Origin: Fragum whitleyi
Taxonomy: Eukaryota; Mollusca; Bivalvia; Cardiida; Cardiidae
Direction of reading: 5' to 3'
Assembly: GCA_948146395.1 (NCBI GenBank)
Contig: OX411547.1
Coordinates: 34,679,868 to 34,743,867 of the forward strand
Length of the DNA stretch: 64,000 nucleotides
Part shown: in pieces, positions 42,301-54,300 of the stretch
Position numbering within the stretch: position 1 is the first letter of the stretch
How the letters are laid out: the number at the start of each line of letters is the position of its first letter
Program-made: the position numbers and the translations under genes
Notes under the pieces: generated by a model
Seen by the model: the letters and a program-made list of their open reading frames with translations, nothing else
Database searches by the model: none
Told to the model about the DNA's origin: nothing

Positions 42301-45300
42301 AGACATTATTCTTAGAAATTGTCTTCCTTTTTTAGCTCCACTGGCTGAAAGCCACTGGGGCTATTGTCATGGCGTTGTGTCCATCGTGCGTCCGTCCGTC
42401 CGTCTGTCCGTGCGTCCAGTCGTAAACTTTTCTTTAAAAATCTTCTCCTCAGTAACTACTGGATGGATTTCAACCAGACTTCACAGAAATGATCCTTGGG
42501 TGACCCTCTTTCAAAGTTGTTCAAGAAATTTTGATCCAATGAAAAACATGGATTTAATGGGCGTGGCTAATTTCCAAATATGGTAAAAAGTGAGTTTTCT
42601 CAGATTCTAATCAATAGATACCAATTAAATTTTACATGAATGATCCTTGGGTGACCCTTTATCAGTCTACAAAAAATCATTGTGATCGGATGGAAAATAT
42701 GCATTTTATGGGCGGAGGTCATTTCTCTATATGTTATATAGTGGAAACTTTGAAATTCATTTTCTCAGAGTGTAACAGATGGATATCAACCAAATTTCAC
42801 TGGAATGATTCTTGAGTGACCCTTTATCAGTCTACAAAAAATCATTGTGATTGGATGGAAAATATGCATTTTATGGGCGGAGGTCATTTCTCTATATGTC
42901 ATATAATGGAAACTTTGAAAATCATTTTCTCAGAATGTAACACATGGATATCAACCAAATTACAATAGAATGATTCTTGAGTGACCCTTTATCAATCTAC
43001 AAAAAATTAATTTGATTGGTTGAAAAATATGCATTTTATGGGCAAAGGTCATTTCTCTATATGTTATATAGTGGAAACTTTGAAAATCATTTTCTCAGAA
43101 TGTGATTTTTGGATATCAACTAAATTTCACTGGAATGATCCTTGAGTGACCCTTTATCAGTGTACCAAAAATTAATTTGATTGGATGAAAAATATACATT
43201 TTATGGGTGGAGGTCAATTCTCAATATGTTAAATAGTGGTAACTATGAAAAACATTTTCTCAGAATGTAACTGATGGATATCAATCGAACATTTTTGGTA
43301 TGATCTTTGGGTTACCCATTATCATGCAGCCCAAAATTATTTTGATATGATGAAAAATATGTCTTTTAATAGCAGAGGTCATTTCTCTATCTGTTATATA
43401 GTTGAAACTTTGAAAATCATTTTCAACATCAGTAGAACCCCAAATATCTAAAAATCTAGTCACAGCATTTATTTGCTTTTACAAGAATTTCAAGCCTGTG
43501 GAGCGACTCAAGCCATTCATGGCTTTCTAGTCTTCCGTTGTTTTAAACGAGGAAAAAATGTAAAATAAAGATAAAGCGTTTAATTTTGGCGTTAAAGTAA
43601 GATGCGCCAAAATAAATCACCGCCAATAAAACGTAATCGAAAAACCGCCAAATGTGGACACTGCCAATATAAACCTGTTTACAGTGTTAAAAAAGGAACA
43701 AAAATAACCAAAAGAAGGAAGAACAGAAATGCAGAAACAAAGTGCTTACTGTTTTAGCTCCACTAGCCAAAAGCTCTATTGTCATGGAGCTGTGTCCCTC
43801 GGGCGTCTGTGCATCCAGTCGAAAACTTTTTCTTTAAAGTCTTCTCCTCAGAAACTACTGGGTGGATTCCAACAAAACTTCACAGGAATGCTCCTTGGGT
43901 GACCTTCTTTCATAGTTGTTCAAGAAATTTGGATCCAACAAAAAACATTGATTAAATGGGCGTGGCTAAATTCCAAATATGGTAAATAGTGACTTTTCTC
44001 AGAACCTAAGTGATGGATACCAATTAAATTTTACTTGAATGTTCCTTGGATACCCTTTATCAGTCTACTAAAAAATTTGTGATCAGAAAAAAATATGAAT
44101 TTTATGGGTGGAGGTCATTTCTCTATAATATTATGTTATTTTGTGGAAACTTTGAAAAACCAATTTCTCCGAATCTATTTGATGGATACCAACCAAATTT
44201 CATTGGAATGTTCCTTTAATGACCCATTATCAGGCTGCACAAAATTACTGTGATTGGATTAAAAGTATGGATTAAACAGGCAGAAGTCAATTTTCTATAT
44301 GTTATTCATCAATCTTGAATTTTCTTTGCAGAAATATTTGAGCATGTGACACTTAAAACACTTATTTACTTGTTATTAAAATTAATAGATTAATTTATTC
44401 ATTCATTCACTGAATTTCTCATCATATCAGTTGATTCAGGCCTGTGGAGCAAATCCCTAAAGCAGCTCTAGTTGAATCTTGTTGGTATAAATTTCTGTAA
44501 TGATATCATTTTAAGTTTGATTTACGTACTTGCTGTAATATTTGAAATCCCCTTGTGTAAAGTTTGCAAACCCATTTTTGTATTGTATTTTGTGAGAAAT
44601 GTCTTGTTTAGTTTTTGGCTTGTGTGTAGGCAATGATGTAAAAAGCATCATAAAAGCTTACATTATCTTTTTGTCAAATTATTGAAATATTATGTCACAT
44701 TTTAAAATGTATGTATTTCTATATGATATAACTTCTAAGAGTACTCTTTTCTAAACACTGCAGTACCTTTCTATGAAATGAGACATTTTGAAATCTGTGC
44801 CTCTTTTCTGAAAATTATTATGAAATCTTGAATTTAAAGGATTTATCCCTTTTTTGTCAAGCCTGCTAAAATAGGATAGTCATATTTGGTTCAACCTAAT
44901 GCAGCAAACTGGACAAAAATAAGTGAACTCTGTAGTTGTCACATTGCTTGTGATTGTGATGCCATCCTTTAAGGAATAGGGGGTATATTGCTTTGTACTT
45001 GTAGGTCCTTTGGTTGGTCCATTACTGTTGCTTAAGGCAATCAACAAGTCAAAAAAAGAAGTAGGGGTATTTTCACAATATTTAAATGGGTCTGTGTAAA
45101 ACAAATGAAAAGGTCTTTGGATATTTTGGCACTAAGCAAAGATTTTGCTCTAGCATCTAAATTAAGTTTTTAGCTCACCTGAGCACGAAGTGTCCGGCGT
45201 CCGTCTGTCCGTCACAGCGTCAACATTTTAGCTCGCCCGAGATGAAAGTCTCGGAAGAGCTATTGTCATACCCTCGGATGTCGGCGTCGGCGTCAGCGTC

Positions 45301-48300
45301 GGTGTCGGCGTCCGCATTAGGTTAAAGTTTTTATTTCTATCAATATTTATCCTAGAGGCTTTATTTTTTACAGAAACACTCATTAGGGCATAGGCTTTCA
45401 TTTGAGACCAACATCCATGTAGAAATGACCTTTAGACTGTGACCTTGACCCTTTCAAAAAAACTTTAACCAAAAACTTTAACCAAAAACTTTAACCAAAA
45501 AAACTTTAACCTTGCTTATATTTTCTGTAAGCTTTAAACTAGAGACATCATTACTTCATATGCACACTCATTAGGTGATAGGCTTTCACCATAGACAAAG
45601 GTCCTTGACAATTTGACCTTGACCTTGACCCTTTGTGGACTTAGAAAAACTTTAACCAAAAAACTTTAACCAAAAACTTTAACCTTGCATATATTTTTTT
45701 AATGCTCTAACCTAGGGACATCATAGCTTCATATATATACTCACCAGGTGATAGGCTTTCACCAGAGACCAAGGTCCTTCCCAATTTGACCTTGACCTTT
45801 ACCATTTGTGGACTTAGAAAAACTTTAACTGAAAACTTTAACCAAAAACTTTAACCTTGCTTATTATTTTCTGAATGCTTTAACCTAGGGACATCATTAC
45901 TTCATATACATAGTCACCAGATGAAAGGCTTTCACCAGAAACCAAGGGCCTTGACAATTTGACCTTGACCTAGACCTTTTATGGACTTAGAAAAATTTTA
46001 AAGAAAAACTTCATGTTTGGGCGAGCTACGTTGTCCGCGGACAACTCTTGTTCTTTAAACGACATCTCCTCCTAAACTTATTGGTTAAAATCAACCAAAC
46101 TTGACAGAAATATTCCTTGGGTGGTCCCTTATGAAAATTGCTCAAATGGAAAGGATCCGTGCCATATCACGGGAAAAGGGGCCTTAATGACAAATTTCTT
46201 GTTTTCACTCTAGAAGCCACAAATATGGTCCAATCTTCATGAAACTTGGTCAGAATGTTTGTTAGGTCATGAGGATGAAGTCTATTGAAAATGGGAAGGA
46301 TCTGTGCCATTTCACAGAAAAAGCCGCCTTAATGACAATTTTGTCAACAATATCTTTAAACGACATCTCCTCCTAAACTTATGGGTTAAAATCAACCAAA
46401 CTTAGCAGAAATGTTCCTTGGGTGGTCCCTTATGAAAATTGCTCAAATGAAAGGATCTGTGCCATATCACGGGAAAAGGGGCCTTAATGACAAATTTCTT
46501 GTTTTCACTCAAGAAGCCACAAATACGGTCCAATCTTCATGAAACTTGGTCAGAATGTTTGTTAGGTCATGAGGATGAAGTCTATTGAAAATGGGAAGGA
46601 TCTGTGCCATTTCACAGAAAAAGCCACCTAAATGACAATTTTGTCAACAATATCTTTAAACGACATCTCCTCCTAAACTTAATGGTTAAAATCAACCAAA
46701 CTTGGTAGAAATATTCCTTGGTTGGTTCTTTATGAAAATTGCTCAAATGGAAAGGATCTGTGCCATATCACGGGAAAAGGGGCCTTAATGACAAATTTCT
46801 TGTTTTCACTCTAGAAGCCACAAATATGGTCCAATCTTCATGAAACTTGGTCAGAATGTTTGTTAGGTCATGAGGATGAAGTCTATTGAAAATGGGAAGG
46901 ATCTGTGCCATTTCACAGAAAAAGCCGCCTTAATGACAATTTTGTCAACAATATCTTTAAACGACATCTCCTCCTAAACCTATGGGTTAAAATCAACCAA
47001 ACTTGGCAGAAATATTCCTTGGGTGGTCCCTTATGAAAATTGCTCAAATGGAAAGGATCCGTGCCATATCACAGGAAAAGGGGCCTTAATGACAAATTTC
47101 TTGTTTTCACTCTAGAAGCCACAAATACAGTCCAATCTTCATGAAACTTGGTCAGAATGTTTGTTAGGTCATGAGGATGAAGTCTATTGAAAATGGGAAG
47201 GATCCATGCCATATCACAGAAAAAGCCGCCTTAATGACAATTTTGTCAACAATATCTTTAAACGACATCTCCTCCTAAACTTATGGGATAAAATCAACCA
47301 AACTTGGCAGAAATATTCCTTGGGTGGTCCCTTATGAAAATTGCTCAAATGGAAAGGATCCGTGCCATATCATGGGAAAAGGGGCCTTAATGACAAATTT
47401 CTTGTTTACACTCTAGAAGCCACAAATATGGTCCAATCTTCATGAAACTTGGTCAGAATATTTGTTAGGTCATGAGGATGAAGTCTATTGAAAATGGGAA
47501 GGATCCATGCCATATCACAGAAAAAGCCACCTTAATGACAATTTTGTCAACAACATCTTCAAATGACATCTCCTCCTTAACTTATGGGTCAAAATCAACC
47601 AAACTTGGCAGAAATATTCCTTGGGTGGTCCCTTATGAAAATTGCTCAAATGAAAGGATCTGTGCCATATCACGGGAAAAGGGGCCTTAATGACAAATTT
47701 CTTGTTTTCACTCTAGAAGCCACAAATATGGTCCAATCTTCATGAAACTTGGTCAGAATGTTTGTAAGGTCATGAGGATGAAGTCTATTGAAAATGGGAA
47801 GGATCTGTGCCATTTCACAGAAAAAGCCGCCTTAATGACAATTTTGTCAACAATATCTTTAAACGACATCTCCTCCTAAACTTATGGGTTAAAATCAACC
47901 AAACTTAGCAGCAATATTCCTTGGGTGGTCCCTTATGAAAATTGCTCAAATGGAAAGGATCCGTGCCATATCAAGGGAAAAGGGGCCTTAATGACAAATT
48001 TCTTGTTTTCACTCTAGAAGCCACAAATACGGTCCAATCTTCATGAAACTTGGTCAGAATGTTTGTTAGGTCATGAGGATGAAGTCTATTGAAAATGGGA
48101 AGGATCCGTGCCATTTCACAGAAAAAGCCGCCTTAATGACAATTTTGTCAACAATATCTGTAAACGACATCTCCTCCTAAATTTTTGGGATAAAATCAAC
48201 CAAACTTGGCAGAAATATTCCTTGGGTGGTCCCTTATGAAAATTGCTCAAATGGAAAGGATCTGTGCCATATCATGGGAAAAGGGGCCTTAATGACAAAT

Positions 48301-51300
48301 TTCTTGTTTACACTCTAGAAGCCACAAATATGGTCCAATCTTCATGAAACTTGGTCAGAATGTTTGTTAGGTCATGAGGATGAAGTCTATTGAAAATGGG
48401 AAGGATCCATGCCATATCACAGAAAAAGCCGCCTTAATGACAATTTTGTCAACAACATCTTCAAATGACATCTCCTCCTTAACTTATGGGTCAAAGTCAA
48501 CCAAACTTGGCAGAAATATTCCTTGGGTTGTCCCTTATGAAAATTGCTCAAATGGAAAGGATCTGTGCCATATCACGGGAAAAGGGGCCTTAATGACAAA
48601 TTTCTTGTTTAGACTCTTGAAGCCACAAATATGGTCCAATCTTCATGAAACTTGGTCAGAATGTTTGTTAGGTCATGAGGATGAAGTCTATTGAAAATGG
48701 GAAGGATCGGTGCCATATCACAGGAAAAGGCATCTTAATGACAATTATTTTGTTTACTCTCTAGAAGCCACAAATATAGTCCAATCATCACGAAACTTTG
48801 TCAGAATGTTTGTCATGTCATGAGGATGAACTCATTTGAAAATGGGAAGTATATGGCCATATCACGGGAAAAGGGGCCTTAATGACAATTTTCTCGTAAG
48901 AGCTCCAAACGCCACAAATATAGTCCAATCTTCATGAAACTTGATCAAAATGTTTGCCAGGTCACAAGAATGAACTCTGTTAAAAATGGGAAGGTTCATG
49001 CCATATCATAGGAAATGGAGTCTTAATGATAATTTACTTGAAATATCAGGTGAGCGATTTAGGGCCCTCAGGGTCCTCTTGTTGCATGTACTATGTATAA
49101 GGGATAAAAAATGCTGTTAGGCCACAATTAAGGTGATTGTTTATTTAATTGTATTGAAGAATACTAATAGAGGATAATTACGAGGGTGGATCAAAAAATA
49201 CGTGGACTTTTACTATAACTTTGGAATTTCCCGACGGAAATAAATGAGATTTCGTACACGTCTCAAACCATTTAATGTTGACATAATACTAAATTTACAA
49301 GAGTCTGCTATGACTATAATGAAAAAAAATCCAACATTTGATATTCCTGGGTAGATGCCACCGGCGCAACCCATTTTGTTACGTTACTTCCAAGTGTTAC
49401 TTCCCGTAATTTTCTCCTCAATTTGGACCTAACAATTCCAAACTTCGCCTATTTACGTGTTGAACTAATCTTTTAGGATGCTTAAAATTTAAGCATAATC
49501 TATTCGGTATTTTTGAATTGAAAGTCAATAAACTAAGGGCACGCGTCGATTTTTGAACTTCAAAATGACGGCACCGGCGCAGCCATAGACAAACGGGCAA
49601 TAATAAAGTTCTACTGGATATATGGGAAACCTAATAGGGAGGTTAAAATGGTAAAACATGCTAAAAGTTCTTCAAACGTAAGCAGATACCTTCTTTTTGA
49701 ATGGTATAAAAGGTTTGTTTTAGAATGGAGAGCGTTTGTGGAGGATGAAACTTGGGGAATGGAAAATGTCTCTTCGACGTTTGATCTGTAATTGTCACAG
49801 ATCAACATCAGTTCAGTATCTTAAAGACACATTATACATTTAAGTTCACCATTTTGGATCAGATGGATATGAAAATAGTACTTATCCAATGGATAGGCGA
49901 TAAAGAAATTGTGTTTATTGCTGAGTTGAGTATTTTGAAAAGTGCTGACTTTCAACGAAAGTTACCAATACCGTAGCATCATATTGACGTCGTTACCGTG
50001 CGCCGGTACCTAATGACTACATGTTTTAGAATGGTTGCTACAGATGACAAAGAAGTTGGATTTCATCCAAATTTACACGACAAAAAGAAAATGCTGAAAT
50101 TCGATAAAAATGTAGTTTTCCTTTTAAAGTCTTTGAAATCAAAATTTCTATAACGCAAGTCTACGTAATTTCTGATTCACCCTCGTGTTTGTTTCAGTGT
50201 AAGATCAATTTATATTTCATTCCGTAATTAACAGAAGCTATATTTTTACTCATGGCTCAATCACTTGTGAAAATATAGCTTTTGTTCTTCACAAAATGAA
50301 ATATCAATCGATCTTGTGCAAAAAACAAACAATTATTCTTTTTCTTTAATGCAAAAAAGAGACAAAGTGTGAAAATTTTAGGACAAATTTTCTTAACCCT
50401 TTGCTGTTTAATCCCTGCTTTTTACGTGGCTGTGATTTTATGATTGAGAAAACATTGTGAAAAAAAGAAGAAATTGCTTCTGACAAGCAATTTCTTCTTT
50501 TTCCGCACTATTTTCTACCCTACAGAATGGTTATTTTTCATTTTAAATCCACTTTAAATTTTCGTCTGCAAAACCTTTGAATTTGGACAGGTCCAAAATT
50601 TTGTAAAACAGGAAAGGGTTAAAGCGTGTCACTGCATGTGATTGCCATGCAACTTTCATGATGACGTGACTCATTTGGCTATGCTTAGATAACAAAAGAT
50701 AGAGTGAAATGAACAAAAGTTGGGTAGAAGTTTTTGATAGTTTCACTGGTTAAGCGGTGAGTTTGTCAAATGCTAATCTACGATTAATTCTCGATAATCA
50801 ACCAAAAGGCATTAGAAAATATATTTTACTTAATTGCTTTCAGACTTTTTTTCAGAAATGCTAACAATACACACATCTACAACTGTTGAGATTATTGGGG
50901 TAGGGGGAATGAATTTTAACTTCTATTTTTTCCTTTCATGCTTTTCACCATGGAAGTCTACTTTATTATCCATACACCAGACTCAGATGAAGTAATTTGA
51001 TTGGTCACTTTGGTCACATGTCACATTTTGAATCCTGTCACAGAAATGAAATCTTTTTGCTTTGATCAGCATCTCTCTTTGACTCAACTTTATATTCACA
51101 AAACCTTTTAAGCAAAAAAATTGGAAATATTTATTCTTATGCAGGACAATTTATTTCACACCACGATATTTTTGTCTCAAAATAAGATTTGCATGAGCTT
51201 ACACATTTAGAATTTTGTAGTTCATGATATGTTTATTATATGATGTTGTGAATACTGCCAAACATTCTTATAAAAACAGGAACTTGATAATGTATTAGGT

Positions 51301-54300
51301 GTGCTGTTTAATATTAGTCTATTTTTTCTGCCAAAGCTAATGACATTGTGTACAGCAAGAAAATGTCGTGAGCAAGGGACAAGGGTTAAATTTTTTCATA
51401 ACAGGAAACTATCCCAAGAATACTTTATTTCTCCTAATAAAAGCCACCATAACATGGTTAGGGAGCTTGTTTTTAGTATGCATTTTCTGTCTAAAAAATA
51501 ATTAAAATCGAATATCTTTCAGACTCTTTTCCCTTTAATTTGAGGTGAATTTCCTCTATACTATCATAAAAAATGATTGTTTAGAGGAAATTCATCTCAA
51601 ATTAGAGAAGTAGTCTCAAAAAGTCCCTCAAATTTAGGCCTTTGAAGTGGGTTTTCTTATTAGAAAATGTAGGGGTGCTACTATAAGGGAGGGCGCTACT
51701 ATTGCAGGAACTAGGTAGATTGAAATAAAACAAATATTCACTGTTTACAATCATCACTATGAGTAAGTTTTGCTTCAATGGTTAGCAAGTCTTGAAAAAA
51801 AACATTTCATTCTTACCTTATCAAACCCTTGAACATGACTTAAGGCTTTAAAACAACAACAACAAAAACAAAACTACATTCACTTCATGAAGTGCCCAGG
51901 GTGACTTGTGTTCTCATCTTTATTCCCATTTGTGGAACCAATTTTGGATTATAGCTGGAATGTTTCATTTGCTATTAAAAGAATCTCTTTTGCTTTCAAC
52001 TTTAATTCATTTATCATTTAGACTTTAGCAAGCCTTTTTTTACTGCTATAAACATGTATGTTGATTTTCTTGCTTGGGCTGTGCAGACTGACCAGTGTTG
52101 GTCTACCCTTCCTATATACATAAACAAGAACAAAAAAAAAGATAAGGACTTGCCCTTAAGCATGGGTTTATAAAGCTTTGTTTTAAGCTACATATATTCT
52201 GTGCTTTGCAATCTTGAAGCTTCAAGCATGAGTTTATTGACAATAATTTGTAAAAAGCAACAAAAACAACATATTTTTAAGACTCTTCGAAAAGATTAAT
52301 TGGCACCTAAAGAGTCTTCTCAACTTGGCTGTCTTAGATGCATCATAAATGATACAAGATCTACATTTTTATGAAGTGCTAAGTTTAATAACTGAGTATT
52401 ATATACATGTATTAATAATCTACATTCTATATTGTCTTAAAAATGAATTTGCCTTATTAAGTTGTTGTGATTAGATTTCTAAAAAAACCCAAATATACTG
52501 TTATTTATGCCCCTGATGAAAAATGCTGGTGGTAACAGTTTAGACAAGCTACAAGATTTTATCCCCCCATCAGGTGAATAATTTGGGTATTTCATCATCT
52601 TAATTAAGAGTGCCATCTGCAGCTTCTATAAATTTAGACCAGTCTGAATTTTTGTCATCTCAATTGCTTAGCATAAAACAATTGTAACTGCCTATAAACA
52701 TTTAGGCAGTTACAAATGTTTCATGATATAGCCATAGATCTGGTAATGTATTAACAGATTGAATTAGAATTAATTGTCTAATTTTTAATTTGAATAGTCT
52801 TTGAAGATAAACAAACAATTAATGAGGATTTTGATTTTGGGTAGCTCTTTAGTATTTTATATTGTTTTTAGACTTTAGTAATTCAAATTGGTGTCCATAG
52901 TTCTTACCTAACCCTTGTCATACTGAACCTGGAATATTCCTGCTTTGGCAGGAGCTATAGACAAATATCAGCCTGCACATATGTGCAGTCTGATGTTAGT
53001 CTACACCACCTGTTTCTCACTTTCAAACCAGAATTGTCAATAGATTTCGTTTTTCAAGCAAAAATTGACCTACAGTTGGTACTTTCAGTGCTTTTTGCCC
53101 TTTGATTTTTGATGTGAATTTTTAGCTAAAAATTTTTCAGCATGACAAGGGTTAAAAATCTTTTTATTCCAATTTTGTCATATTGTTTTTACTTACAGGT
53201 TATTTAATGAGAGATTCTGTCTAATATTTTTTTTTTATCATTTCAGTGAATATACGTCAGAACGGAGTGATGTCGCACAAAATGGAAGAAGAGACGTTAT
53301 GAAATCAAATGTGATCTCTACAACAGACGGCCATGATTATGGGGTTTTTATGCTGCCAGAATCCAGCGATATGTATCGAGGATATGATTCTCATTTTATA
53401 AGTCGAAGTTCATTATATAACCCAGAAATGGGCCAAATAGTGCCAAACAGTATTGAAAAAAATAGACGTTATATATTCGATTCGGATGAATCAATACAGC
53501 AAAAGAATTCCTTCATTAATTTTCCTCATTCCTCACGATCTCATAAATCTATTCCACTGACAGATGAAAATGACAGCAATGGCTTCAAAACAGATAATGG
53601 ATTTTTGGATAGGAAAAGATTGTCTCGAGGACCTGACCGTCAAAGTTTACGTTCTCGTAAAAGACGCAGACAGAGTGTAGAGCCACATCATCCTCCGTCT
53701 GACAGACCTCGCAGTGCTGGGGCCACTTCTCATGGTGACAGTCTTACACATGCAGATGTTAGTTTCTTAAATAACTCCGTCAAAAACTTTCCAAATTCAT
53801 TCCGTTCATCAGATCGTTCAGTTTCACGAAGAACTCCTCAATTTCCAACCTCTCAGGTTCCGAATTCATCAACATATGATCCTGAGAGACCCTACGTAAA
53901 TTTTCCCCGTATTGACGATGACGAGGAAGTGTTCATGCCACCACCCATTTCTTCCATCATGCCAGGTAAGCCTGGCTTTCCTCGTCATAGCTCCATGAAA
54001 CCTGGATCTCATCAAACTTATCTAATAGACAGTCTCGACACATCACAACAACCGTTCATGAATAGCGACATCAGTTCAGTATTACCATCACCATTCTCGG
54101 ATAATATTCGTCAGCCATACAGGCCATATCAAAGACAATTTCTAAATGACTCTGATCAAAGAGTGCCATACAATAATAGATCTTTAGATAGGGAAACAGG
54201 TCAAGGTCATAGTGACATGGACACTACTGTAGTTGCTAAGCAACTTTCTCCAAATAGAACCTTGACAGGTAAGAGAGAACAAGATAGCCGACTACAAGAT

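Larger units (their letters stand above)
41895..43685. mobile_element. TIR element split by a foldback and a HINE-like insertion
   Basis: ACTGTAAACGGGG at 41895 and 'aacctgtttacagt' ending 43685 are inverted. Inner 'ttttatattggc' and 'gccaatataaa' match as well, with 'attttggcg' and 'cgccaaaat' blocks on both sides. Without 42101-42178 and 42334-43531 about 510 bp remain. Confidence 0.7.
45172..49082 (+). mobile_element. large HINE-like element carrying the 300-bp array and a nested element
   Basis: Starts after TTTTT with AGCTCACCTGAGCACGAAGTG, then GTCCGGCGTCCGTC. It ends 'caggtgagcgatttag', palindrome-like GGGCCCTCAGGGTCC and TCTTGT|T. The bulk is the tandem array at 46053-49040; 45230-46051 is a second element. 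Confidence 0.75.

Noticed and set aside
47472..48694. Two similar ORFs (72 and 106 codons)
   Set aside because: Same frame of the 300-bp array 902 bases apart; a repeat artefact that is useful only as a marker of the super-repeat.
46053..49040. CRISPR-like repeat array
   Set aside because: 300-bp contiguous units without spacers in an animal intron; this is a tandem array.
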